From Shewanella phaeophyticola (GTDB lineage: Bacteria; Pseudomonadota; Gammaproteobacteria; Enterobacterales; Shewanellaceae): a stretch of DNA of 64,000 bases. A program made the translations under genes and the position numbers. Each line of letters begins with the position of its first letter. Within the stretch, counting starts at the first letter, position 1. The notes under the pieces are model-generated. The model worked only from the letters and a program-made list of their open reading frames with translations, was not told the origin of the DNA and did no database searches. The stretch covers positions 496,001-560,000 of the forward strand of contig NZ_JAODOQ010000001.1 in the NCBI RefSeq assembly GCF_025398315.1, given 5' to 3'. Below, piece by piece: positions 1 to 8,590 of this stretch.

Positions 1-1
1 C

Positions 2-567
2 GGTGTGGGTGTATTTGCCAAAGCGTTAATGGAACGTTACCCATTATTGCCGGTTGAGGAAGAAGGGCGTTTACATGATTTACCCATCCGCGAAAACTTT
101 TTCACTCGCGTGTTTGCTTACAACGATTGGAGAAAGATGAATCAGTCTGGTCTCACAAAGCACAAATTGATGCAGTTTCATTCGCGTTACAAATATTTAC
201 TGATGGCGCACAGCCCTAAATGGTATCGCGATTTAGGCTACCAATGTTGGCTGACATTCAAGATTTAGAGCAAACCACACAGCAATATTTTGAAGGCTTT
301 ATGACGGCACTTAAAATCATTGCCACGCGAAAAAATCACACCAGCACATTGCAGCACATTCAAGGTTATTTTAAGAAGCAATTAAGTGCAGAACAAAAAG
401 AAGAACTGAGCGAATCGATTTTAAAGTACCGTCAGGGATTACTGCCTTTGCTTGTGCCTATTACCTTGATTAACCACTATGTTCGTGAGTTTCATACTCC
501 TTATATCGAAGATCAAGTGTATTTAAATCCGCATCCTGAAGCGTTAAAACTTCGTTATGCCTACTAG
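2..567 (+). pseudogene. YbgA-like DUF1722 protein, 3' part, frame broken near 240
   Basis: The 5' end lies outside the window. Frame 2 runs into the window and reads a DUF1722 segment (YNDWRKM, LMQFHSRYKYLLMAHSPKWYRDLG). The family continuation (LADIQDLEQTTQQYFEGFM, then QGYFKKQLS) follows in frame 1 and ends at 567. The frame change fits one lost base near GGCTACC at 236-242. E. coli YbgA and its relatives pair a DUF523 domain with DUF1722; the biochemical role is not established, although the gene is often found beside a photolyase gene, as here (the next start is about 13 bases downstream). The break may be a sequencing error rather than decay, because similar breaks hit essential genes in this window. 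Confidence 0.8.
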
Positions 568-579
568 GTTGTGGGGGCA

Positions 580-2013
580 ATGACTACGATGAATAGCTTG
601 ATGTGGTTTAGACAAGATTTGCGCGTTGCCGACAACCCTGCGTTAGTGGCGGCTTGTGAGTTTGCCAAGCAACATCAAGGCAATGTGAGAGCGCTATACA
701 TAGTGACGCCATCGCAATGGGCGCAGCATGATGTTGCGCCAATTCAAATTGATTTTATTGAACGGCATGTCAATTTGTTAGCACAGTCACTCGCTGCGTT
801 AGGTATTGCGTTAGATGTGATGCATTTGCAATGGTTTAATGACTCCCATGCTGCGTTAAATGAGTATTTACAGCAGCACAATATCGATGCTGTTTTTGCT
901 GGCAGCGAGCCCGAAATTAATGAGCGCCGTCGTGATGTTCAGTTAATTGATCAAGGCTTACCACTGACATTAATTGATCAAGATTGCTTGCTCGCACCAG
1001 GGCAAGTGCAAAACCTGTCTGGTGATATGTACAAGGTGTTTACCCCGTTTTCAAAAAAATGGAAAAGTATTGCGAGCCAACGAGCCATAGTGCCAGTTGC
1101 CGCGCCGGCCTCAGTAGCCGCAGCATTAGCGCAACCTGAGGCTATTGTGTTTGAGTGCAACAAACGCAGTAGTGAGCAATGGGCAGCAGGCGAGGGCGCA
1201 GCCAAGCGTATTTTAGATCAGTTTTTAGCAACTCAAGTAGCTGACTATCAAGCCGATAGAGATTTCCCTGCTCTTGAGGGCACCAGTCGTTTATCGCCTT
1301 TTTTAGCCCTTGGGGTAATAAGTTCGCGACAATGTGTTGCGGCTATTTTAGCGCGCTACCCGGAAGCATTAGTTGATGATACTTGCCCGGCTAAAACCTG
1401 GCTCAATGAGCTTATTTGGCGAGAGTTTTATCGTCATTTGCTGGTGGCGTTTCCACGGTTATCGATGGCACATAACTTTAATGAGTTAGGTGATGGCATT
1501 GTATGGCGTAACAACCTTGACGAGTTTCAAGCTTGGTGCGAAGGGAAAACCGGCTACCCGATAGTCGACGCTGCAATGCGACAGTTAAATCAAACCGGCT
1601 GGATGCATAATCGTTTACGCATGGTGGTGGCCAGTTTTTTAACCAAGCATTTGTTGGTAGATTGGCGATGGGGTGAACGTTATTTTAGGCAACAGTTGAT
1701 TGATGGTGATTTAGCGGCTAACAACGGCGGCTGGCAATGGTCGGCCGGAACCGGTTGTGATGCGCAGCCATACTTTAGGGTGTTTAACCCTATGACTCAA
1801 AGTAACAAGTTTGACCCTGATGCGAGTTTTATTAAACGTTACATTCCTGAAATTGCAACTTGGTCATTTAAAGATATCCATGAGCCTAAATCGGTTAACC
1901 TGCATGACTTATTTGCCCAGCCAGATAATCAAGTTTATCCCAAGCCAATTGTTGAACACAAAATGGCACGCTTACGAGCAATTGACGTATTAAGTGCGTT
2001 AAAGCGCGGTTAG
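580..2013 (+). CDS. phrB: Deoxyribodipyrimidine photolyase (CPD photolyase)
   Basis: Light-driven repair of cyclobutane pyrimidine dimers in DNA, using FADH- and an antenna chromophore. The product of about 477 residues starts with the photolyase N-terminal signature (LMWFRQDLRVADNPAL). The C-terminal FAD domain shows WLNELIWREFYRHLL, then GYPIVDAAMRQLNQTGWMHN, then DWRWGERYFRQ, and the substrate/flavin motif NNGGWQWSAGTGCDAQPYFR. Length is normal for the class I family. A GTG at 571 is also in frame, but the ATG at 580 (or 589) fits the usual N-terminus better. It directly follows the YbgA-like gene and probably shares its transcript. A hairpin terminator lies 40 bases after the stop. Its position near the lipid-modification genes at 5.1-11.7 kb matches photo-oxidative stress gene sets. 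Confidence 0.95.
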   Translation: MTTMNSLMWFRQDLRVADNPALVAACEFAKQHQGNVRALYIVTPSQWAQHDVAPIQIDFIERHVNLLAQSLAALGIALDVMHLQWFNDSHAALNEYLQQHNIDAVFAGSEPEINERRRDVQLIDQGLPLTLIDQDCLLAPGQVQNLSGDMYKVFTPFSKKWKSIASQRAIVPVAAPASVAAALAQPEAIVFECNKRSSEQWAAGEGAAKRILDQFLATQVADYQADRDFPALEGTSRLSPFLALGVISSRQCVAAILARYPEALVDDTCPAKTWLNELIWREFYRHLLVAFPRLSMAHNFNELGDGIVWRNNLDEFQAWCEGKTGYPIVDAAMRQLNQTGWMHNRLRMVVASFLTKHLLVDWRWGERYFRQQLIDGDLAANNGGWQWSAGTGCDAQPYFRVFNPMTQSNKFDPDASFIKRYIPEIATWSFKDIHEPKSVNLHDLFAQPDNQVYPKPIVEHKMARLRAIDVLSALKRG

Positions 2014-2050
2014 TGTTCTCATTAATCCCGTTGTTATTGTTTTATATAAA

Positions 2051-2082
2051 AGCCAACACTCATTTTCGGTGTTGGCTTTTTT
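2051..2082 (+). terminator. Rho-independent terminator after phrB
   Basis: A perfect 9-bp stem, AGCCAACAC (2051-2059) with GTGTTGGCT (2069-2077), is followed by a run of T from 2077. It ends the ybgA-like/phrB transcript. Confidence 0.85.
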
Positions 2083-2173
2083 GCGTTAGATCACACTATG
2101 GCCTGCCTATCTTGCATTAGCGATGAGTAATGATTGAAGTAATGTAATGCTCAGCATACAATATCCTCAAATA

Positions 2174-2204
2174 AAGATTTATTTATTATGCATGTTTAAA
2201 TCTT
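2174..2204. promoter_or_regulatory. Imperfect palindrome upstream of nnrS, possible operator
   Basis: AAGATTTA (2174-2181) and TAAATCTT (2197-2204) form an 8-bp inverted repeat centred 35 bases before the nnrS start. NsrR operators have a similar AAGATG-like half-site, but the spacing here is wider than the usual 11-1-11 arrangement. I therefore call it only a candidate operator. Confidence 0.3.
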
Positions 2205-2223
2205 GTTGCTCTTAACTCACTAA

Positions 2224-3451
2224 ATGAGTGTGCTGTTTATGCTAAATATAGATGACCCTGCTGAAATTGATAACACCCCTGCAATCTGGCGTTTAGGCTT
2301 TAGACCGTTTTTTCTTGGCGGCGCAGTGGTGGCTGCTTTGTATATTCCGTTGTGGCTAATGGGCTGGTTTACCCCACAATATAGCTTATTTAGTGCTGAG
2401 TTTTGGGCACAATGTTGTGCCGTTATGGTGGCACCCGCATGAAATGCTGTTTGGTTTTGCCATGGCGATAGTGTGTGGTTTTTTACTGACAGCTGTGCAA
2501 GCCTGGACTAATCAACCGACCATTAAAGGCCGCAGTTTGATGCTGACATTTGCTTGTTGGTTAATCGCCCGATTAACGCTGTTATTGCCTATGAATATCC
2601 CGCTAGTGATCCCCGCGCTATTTGACAGCTTATTTTTAAGCTTCAGTGCTTTTGCATTGTGGCGCTGTATTTATCCTGTAAAACAGTGGCGCAATATCGG
2701 TTTTCCCTTATTACTTGTGGTGGCATTAGTGGTTAACCTTGCAAGTTATTATGCGCTACAACAACGTGACTTTTCGCTTTCGACTCAGTTATGGCAAGGG
2801 ATGATTTGGTGGCTCGCATTGGTGATCACTATTGTTGGCGGCCGGGTTATACCCTTTTTTACCGCCATGCGTATTCAACAACCTAAGCCAGATCCCATTA
2901 GTATATTAGAAAATGCGTTATTATTAGTTATGGGAGTCTTGTTTATACAAGCAATAAGTCATTGGATGCCTAAAGGGATTGAGCAAGTTTTATTGGCTGT
3001 GGCTGGTGGATTGCATTTTATTCGTTTTGCCCGTTGGCAAGCACATAAAACCTTGAAAGAGCCCATGTTATGGTCTTTGCATTTGGCGTATTTATCATTG
3101 CCTGTCACGTTAGTCTTAATGGCGATAAACATTGATAACGAATATGCCTACCGCACGTTATTGCACTTTTTTGCCGTAGGCGGAATTGCCGCGCTGTGTT
3201 TGTCGATGATCTCTCGTGTTTCGCTAGGCCATACGAGTCGTAATATTTACCAAGGCTCCAATATGGCATTTGCGTTTTTAAGCATTGCACTCGCGGCAGT
3301 CTTTCGAGCGATTATGCCGCTGCTAATGCCAGAGCACACCCAAATGTGGTTATGGATTGCAGGGATGTTTTGGTTTATCGGCTTTGGTTTGTTTGTGTGG
3401 TTTTACGCCCCAATTTTAACTCGCCCAAGACTTGATGGTCGTCCTGGGTAG
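2224..3451 (+). pseudogene. nnrS: NnrS family haem-copper membrane protein, frame broken near 2420
   Basis: NnrS is a polytopic inner-membrane protein made during nitric oxide stress, in several bacteria under NsrR or NnrR control. The N-terminal part (IWRLGFRPFFLGG, frame 1) ends at 2442. The rest continues in frame 2 with the family signature WHPHEMLFGFAMAIVCGFLLTA and about ten further hydrophobic segments to 3451 (RVIPFFTAMR, FFAVGGIAALCLSMISRVSLGHTSR). One extra base around 2417-2420 would explain the switch: removing one T gives WAQVVPLWWHPHEM. Together the parts are about 408 residues, normal for the family. It lies 40 bases upstream of nrfA in the same direction and probably forms an operon with it. 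Whether the lesion is real cannot be told from the sequence. Confidence 0.85.
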
Positions 3452-3458
3452 CATTCTT

Positions 3459-3472
3459 TTGATTTGAGTCAA
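3459..3472 (+). promoter_or_regulatory. FNR/CRP-like half-palindrome between nnrS and nrfA
   Basis: TTGATTTGAGTCAA matches the FNR consensus TTGAT-N4-ATCAA with one mismatch. It ends only 19 bases before the nrfA start, too close for a class II activator with a normal leader. It may be coincidental or act negatively. Confidence 0.3.
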
Positions 3473-3491
3473 TTCTGTTTAAGGTAAGCAT

Positions 3492-4902
3492 ATGATTAAT
3501 CCAATAATAGACGTAATGATGAAAGCCACTCGTCCTTTACGCAGTAAAACGGGCTTAGGTATTATTGTTAGCGGGCTGGCATTATTAACACTGACCTCTT
3601 GGTCACTGCAAAGCGCTGAAATTGACCCTAATCAGATTAAATTTCCCAATCAATTTGCTTCTTGGGAGGCCACAGTAGAGCAAGATGAGCGCGAAGATAT
3701 GTTGGCGCAATATCCTGCCAGTATTATTTTGTGGGCAGGCTCATCGTTTGCGAAAGAATATCATAGTCCGCGCGGCCATCAGTTCTGCGGTAGCCGACGT
3801 CACTCATACTTTACGTACAGGTGTTGCAGTGGCTGAAGGTGACAAAGGCTTATCAGCCAGTTGCTGAATCTGTAAAACACCAGACGCCCCAAGACTGATG
3901 AAAGAAATGGGCATTCAAGGTTTTTCGGGATCTAACTTTGTCGACTTAGGCCACGAGATAAAATCGGTCGTATATTGTAGCGATTGCCATGTTGATGGTA
4001 GTGCGGAATTAGCTTTACCTCGTCCACATGCACAAGATGCGATGGCAAAAATTAAACTGCCATTTGATAAACAAGACAGTACTATGCAAGGCGCACAAGT
4101 GTGTGGGCAATGCCATGTGAGTTATTATTTCCAACCAGAAAACAATAACAAGGTTAATATTCCTTGGATTTTTGGCAATACCGCTGACACCATTGAAAAG
4201 TATTATGACACCCGACGTTTTTACGAATGGATCCACCCTATTTCAAAAACTCCGATATTAAAAGCGCGTCACCCAGAGTTTGAACACTGGAGCCGATCTG
4301 CCCACGCTAAAAAAGGCGTGACTTGCATAACTTGCCATATGCCAGAGACCAAAGACGAGCAAGGTAATGCGTTTACCGATCATAAAGTGGCAGCTGCCAT
4401 GGATAATTTTGAGCAAGCCTGTTCTAGCTGTCATGGTAGCAAAGCCGCTATGGTCACAAAACTTGATAAAATCAAAGCCAATATTGATGCTAAAGCGCGC
4501 AACGTAGAGTCTTTATTAGTTCAAGCCCATTATGAAGCGAAGGCGGCTTGGGACGCGGGTGCAACATGGCCACAAATGAACGATTCTATTATGGCGATTC
4601 GCCATGCGCAGTGGCGCTGGGATTTTGCCATGGCTTCACACGGTTTATATGCTCATAACCCTAAAGAAGGTGTTGAGTTGCTCGATAAAGCAACCGAGCA
4701 AATTACTTATGGTCGTGAAGCATTAGCAAGAGTGTTGAGCCAATTGTCGGTTGAAAAAGTAGAGTACCCAGATTACAGCACTAAAGAAAAAGCCCATGCA
4801 GCCATTGGGTTTGTTGAGGCCGACGCTGTCAAAGCTAAGCAAGCCTTTATTAAAGAAGAAGTGGAGAAACATTGGCATCCTGTGGCTAAAACCGGCTATT
4901 AA
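3492..4902 (+). pseudogene. nrfA: Ammonia-forming cytochrome c nitrite reductase NrfA, with a frameshift and an in-frame TGA
   Basis: A periplasmic pentahaem enzyme that reduces nitrite to ammonium with six electrons. A signal anchor precedes FPNQFASWEATVEQDERED and SPRGHQ in the first frame. One extra base near 3785 then shifts the frame, and AVADVTHTLRTG continues. At 3865-3867 a TGA replaces the tryptophan expected in the haem-1 motif CWxCK (codons read C-stop-I-C-K). Four ordinary haem motifs follow: CSDCH (codon ~161), CGQCH (~203), CITCH (~277) and CSSCH (~309). The end includes the conserved IRHAQWRWDFAMASHG. Combined length is about 470 codons, usual for NrfA. A clear RBS (AAGGT) precedes 3492 and a strong terminator follows. 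Two lesions close together could mean true decay, but both are single-base events like the suspected errors elsewhere. Confidence 0.9.
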
Positions 4903-4929
4903 TTTGTTTTGTTGAGCCATTGAGTCACA

Positions 4930-4959
4930 AACGCCCAAGCCTTAGCTTGGGCGTTTTTT
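4930..4959 (+). terminator. Terminator after nrfA
   Basis: AACGCCCAAGC (4930-4940), loop CTTA, GCTTGGGCGTT (4945-4955), then a T run: a perfect 11-bp stem with a U tail. Confidence 0.92.
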
Positions 4960-5113
4960 ATACCTACCATAGTGATCTGCATTTTACCTTATCTCGTATC
5001 ATCTCTTAATTGAATAAGTCTGAATTTGATAGCATGAAACACTTTTATCTTATTGTGATATAAGGCATTGTTGTTTTTATGCTCACAAAAGTAGGCATAA
5101 GAGGAGTTCGTTA

Positions 5114-5617
5114 ATGCAAGGTGCACAGTCTGTAGTTGATACTTCAACTGAACCATTAAATGGCGTAAACACATCGTTTAGTCATGACCAGCCTGCTATT
5201 GTAGATGCATTTATTAATATGTATCAGCAACTTAACAAAGACAATTTACATTCGCTACGCCAAGTATATCGTGACGATATTGGCTTTCGCGACCCTATGC
5301 ATCAGGTTAATGGCATCGACGACCTCACTCGTTACTTTGCCAATATGTATCTTAACGTCACCCACATTGAGTTTGATATTAAAGAAGTGGTTGTGAGTCA
5401 TAACAATAGCCAAGCGGCATTATATTGGACCATGACTTATTCGCACCCTAAGTTAAATAAAGGTCAGCAGATTCAGGTTGACGGCATGTCGCAACTTAAG
5501 TTTGATGACAAAATCTATGCCCATCGCGACTATTTTGACCTTGGGCAAATGTTGTATGAACAGGTGCCATTTTTAGGTGGGTTGATTGGCCTGTTAAAAA
5601 ATAGGGCGGCCAAGTAA
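5114..5617 (+). CDS. NTF2/SnoaL-like protein, first gene of the lipid-modification cluster
   Basis: A 167-residue single-domain alpha+beta-barrel protein of the NTF2-like superfamily (INMYQQLNKDNLHSLRQVYRDDIGFRDP near the start, then AALYWTMTYSHP and FDDKIYAHRDYFDLGQMLYEQVP). The conserved 'F.DP.H...G' and 'HRDYFD' elements are typical of the SnoaL-like members that precede an SDR gene in photo-oxidative stress clusters. A strong RBS (GAGGAG) precedes the ATG. The stop overlaps the start of the next gene (TAATG), so the two are translationally coupled. The substrate is unknown. No ECF sigma factor or ChrR gene, the usual regulator of such clusters, lies in the window. Confidence 0.8.
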   Translation: MQGAQSVVDTSTEPLNGVNTSFSHDQPAIVDAFINMYQQLNKDNLHSLRQVYRDDIGFRDPMHQVNGIDDLTRYFANMYLNVTHIEFDIKEVVVSHNNSQAALYWTMTYSHPKLNKGQQIQVDGMSQLKFDDKIYAHRDYFDLGQMLYEQVPFLGGLIGLLKNRAAK

Positions 5618-6372
5618 TGGTGATGACAACCGCTAAAACGCCGGCAGTGCTCATTACTGGTGCTAGCTCAGGCATCGGCTTTGCGTTGGCAGAATATTAC
5701 CTTACTCAAGGTATGCAAGTGATTGCTTGTGGTCGTAACCGCCAGGCGCTGCAAAACATTAGCGGCGCGACACCACTTGCATTTGATATTACCGACAATG
5801 CACAAGTGCAAACCGCGGCCGCTGAGCTTAAGCAGCTGCTGCTCGATAACCACTGGCAATTACAGCACGTGATACTCAATGCCGGCAGTTGCGAATATAT
5901 CGACGATGCATTGCATTTTGACTCGGCATTATTTGCCCGAGTGATTAACACTAATGTGATTGCGATGGGTTATTGTTTAGAGCATTTTTTACCGTTACTT
6001 AGCCGTGGAGCTCAACTTGGGTTGATGAGTTCAAGTGCGACCTACTTACCGTTTCCTCGGGCTGAAGCTTATGGTGCATCAAAAGCGGCGATTAGCTATC
6101 TAGGTCGCAGTTTACGGGTCGACTTGGCCGAGCACGATATTGGCGTGAGTGTTATTTGCCCAGGATTTGTTAAAACCCCATTAACCGATAAAAACGATTT
6201 TGCCATGCCAATGCAAATTACTGCTCAGCAAGCAGCTGTGGCTATTTATAACGGCATGCAACGCCAACGTAATGAAATTCACTTTCCGGGCAAATTTACC
6301 TGGTTACTTAAATTAGCTTCGTTATTACCAGAGTCATTGCTGGTGCCTTTGCTAGCAAAGAAAAATAACTAA
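5617..6372 (+). CDS. Short-chain dehydrogenase/reductase
   Basis: A 251-residue classical SDR. The nucleotide site is TGASSGIGFALAEYYL near residue 15, followed by the NAG motif (ILNAGSCEYID), the catalytic serine in MSSSATY and the YGASK catalytic tetrad near residue 150. A hydrophobic C-terminus (FTWLLKLASLLPESLLVPLLAK) may sit at the membrane, where a lipid substrate would be. It overlaps the NTF2-like gene by one base and precedes the FAD oxidoreductase by 25 bases. NAD(P)-dependent oxidoreduction is supported by the motifs; the substrate, probably a fatty acyl or isoprenoid intermediate, is inferred from neighbours only. Confidence 0.85.
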   Translation: MVMTTAKTPAVLITGASSGIGFALAEYYLTQGMQVIACGRNRQALQNISGATPLAFDITDNAQVQTAAAELKQLLLDNHWQLQHVILNAGSCEYIDDALHFDSALFARVINTNVIAMGYCLEHFLPLLSRGAQLGLMSSSATYLPFPRAEAYGASKAAISYLGRSLRVDLAEHDIGVSVICPGFVKTPLTDKNDFAMPMQITAQQAAVAIYNGMQRQRNEIHFPGKFTWLLKLASLLPESLLVPLLAKKNN

Positions 6373-6397
6373 AACAGCTTTCAGTAAGGATGATTAA

Positions 6398-7666
6398 ATG
6401 AAAAATATCGCCGTGATTGGTACGGGTATTTCTGGCTTAACTTGCGCACATCTATTGAGCCGCAAACACAAGGTCACCGTGTTTGAAGCTAACGATTATA
6501 TTGGTGGACACACCGCAACGGTTGATGTTGAAGTGGCAGGAAAGTCGTATGCCATTGATACCGGTTTTATTGTATTCAACGACCGTACTTACCCACGATT
6601 TGAAAAATTCATGGAGCAGCTCAAGGTTAAATCCATGCCGACAGAAATGAGTTTTAGTGTAAATAACGCTATTACAGGGCTTGAATATAATGGTCATAAT
6701 TTATGGAGTTTATTTGCCCAGCGCCGAAATTTATTCCGCCCCAGCTTTTATCGATTCCTTGGCGAAATCGTGCGCTTTAATAACGGCTGTAAAGCGATTT
6801 ATGACGCCGACAAATACCCTAACGCCACACTGGGTGAATACCTAGATCAAAACAACTTTTCTGCCTTTTTTTGCGAGCATTATATTTTGCCCATGGGCGC
6901 AGCAATTTGGTCGTCCAGTATTGATGATATTCGCAGTTTTTCATTACGGTTTTTTATTCGTTTTTTTCAACATCACGGCCTGCTCAACATTAATGACCGC
7001 CCACAATGGTATGTGCTTGAAGGTGGCTCACGCAGTTACATTCCGGCATTAACCGCCCCGTTTAAAGATCGCATTCACCTTAACTCACCCGTTACCGGCA
7101 TTAAACGCAGTGACGATGGCGTGCAGGTGCAAGTGTCTCATGGCGAGTGGCAACAGTTTGATGATGTGGTGTTAACTTGCCATAGCGATCAAGCTCTCGC
7201 CATGCTTTGCGATCCAAGCCAAGACGAGACAGATATATTGGCCTCAATGGCCTATCAAAATAATGAAGTGGTGTTACATACTGATATTAATGTATTGCCA
7301 AAACGCAAAGCGGCTTGAGCCAGTTGGAACTATCGTCTTGATGGTGAAAATGAGTTAGATGTTGCTCAACGCCCAGCGAGCGTCACCTATAACATGAACA
7401 TTTTGCAGTGCTTACCCAAAGATTCGCCAACCTTTTGTGTGACGTTAAATCAAACTGATTTAATTGACGAAACTAAAATCTTACGTAAATTTAATTATGC
7501 TCATCCGGTGTTTAATGACGCCAGCATGAAATCTCAAGCTAAAAAAGCGCTAATCAACGGAAAACGTCATACTTATTATGCGGGCGCCTATTGGCACAAC
7601 GGTTTTCATGAAGACGGGGTGCGAAGCGCCGTTGACGTATGTAACTTATTTGGGATCACCTTATGA
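6398..7666 (+). pseudogene. FAD-dependent amine-oxidase-like oxidoreductase, TGA in place of Trp at 7316
   Basis: A flavoprotein with an N-terminal dinucleotide fold (IAVIGTGISGLTCAHLLS, then VTVFEANDYIGGHTATVDV), the family segment YAIDTGFIVFNDRTYPRF and a C-terminal FAD-contacting part (HTYYAGAYWHNGFHEDGVRSAVDV). In the family the middle reads LPKRxxAWASWNY. Here the first Trp codon is TGA (7316-7318) and the same frame continues with ASWNYRLDGENELD, so the protein would be about 422 residues. TTGGGCC to TTGAGCC is the likely change, a GGNCC site. Its stop overlaps the DUF1365 start (ATGA-type coupling). Homologues beside Cfa-like methyltransferases act on membrane fatty acids or carotenoid-like lipids; the exact reaction is not known here. 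Confidence 0.85.
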
Positions 7667-8487
7667 CATTAACATCATCGCCACAGACCTTACATAGCGG
7701 CATTTATACCGGCACGGTGAGCCATCGTCGCCACGTGCCTAAAGTACACAGTTTTGGTTACAAGCTGGCGATGATGGCAATTGATTTAGACGAAGTCGAT
7801 GCCATATGTGCCAGCAGTAAGCTGTTTTCGACAGACAGGTTTACTCCGCTAAAATTTAAACCAAGCGACTACCTTAATGAGTTGGATAAACAATTTGCTG
7901 ATGCATTAGTGTTGCCGCCAGCCTGTCATGGTGATGATGCTAGTGCGTTAAAACAACGGGTGTTAGCCACCATTAAGTATTTAGGTGCGAGCCAAGTATG
8001 CGATAAAGTGATTTTTTCGGGGCAAATTCGTCATTGCGGATTTTATTTTAGCCCGGTGAATTTTTATTTTTGTTACCACCAAGATGAAATGGTTTATATG
8101 CTGGCGGAGGTAAGTAATACCCCCTGGAATGAACGCCATTGTTATCTAGTGGACATGGCCAATACTACCCACACCGACAAGGTGTTTCATGTGTCGCCGT
8201 TTATGAATTTAGACATGCATTACTTATGGCGAATTACCGCGCCAGCGAAGTTTTTAAAGGTGACCATTGAAAACCGCAACGCGAGCAACGATAAACTGTT
8301 TGATGCTGGTGTGGTGCTTAAACGCCAAGAGATAAGCGCGAAAAGTATCCGAGGTTTTATGCTGCATTTTCCGCTGATGACAGCCAACATTATGTTAGGT
8401 ATTTATTGGCAGGCACTAAAGCTATTTGTTAAACGTATTCCCTTTGTCAGTAAACAACCGACAAAACCATCTAATCAACATGGTTAA
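7663..8487 (+). CDS. DUF1365 family protein
   Basis: A 274-residue protein of the DUF1365 family, almost always encoded between the FAD oxidoreductase and a Cfa-type methyltransferase. Family features visible are the opening IYTGTVSHRRHVPKVHSFGYKL, the core GQIRHCGFYFSPVNFYFCY, AEVSNTPWNERHCYLVD and FHVSPFMNLDMHYLWRI. The C-terminus has a hydrophobic stretch (GFMLHFPLMTANIMLGIYWQALKLF) that could contact the membrane. The start at 7663 overlaps the upstream stop. No catalytic mechanism is established for the family; conserved neighbours suggest lipid modification. Confidence 0.88.
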   Translation: MTLTSSPQTLHSGIYTGTVSHRRHVPKVHSFGYKLAMMAIDLDEVDAICASSKLFSTDRFTPLKFKPSDYLNELDKQFADALVLPPACHGDDASALKQRVLATIKYLGASQVCDKVIFSGQIRHCGFYFSPVNFYFCYHQDEMVYMLAEVSNTPWNERHCYLVDMANTTHTDKVFHVSPFMNLDMHYLWRITAPAKFLKVTIENRNASNDKLFDAGVVLKRQEISAKSIRGFMLHFPLMTANIMLGIYWQALKLFVKRIPFVSKQPTKPSNQHG

Positions 8488-8590
8488 CGAGTCACTAAAA
8501 CAAATGTAAACCAAATGGACTAGCACAACGTATTGACTGCTTATAACTTTATATCATCACCAATAGCAGTTGATGAACTGGAGACAACAC

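Noticed and set aside
3865..7318. Two TGA codons at Trp positions (nrfA, FAD oxidoreductase) as UGA-to-Trp recoding or selenocysteine
   Set aside because: TGA ends other genes normally (for example the FAD oxidoreductase and potG). One of the two maps to a GGGCC site with the error pattern. No SECIS-like structure was evident, and Trp is expected rather than Sec.
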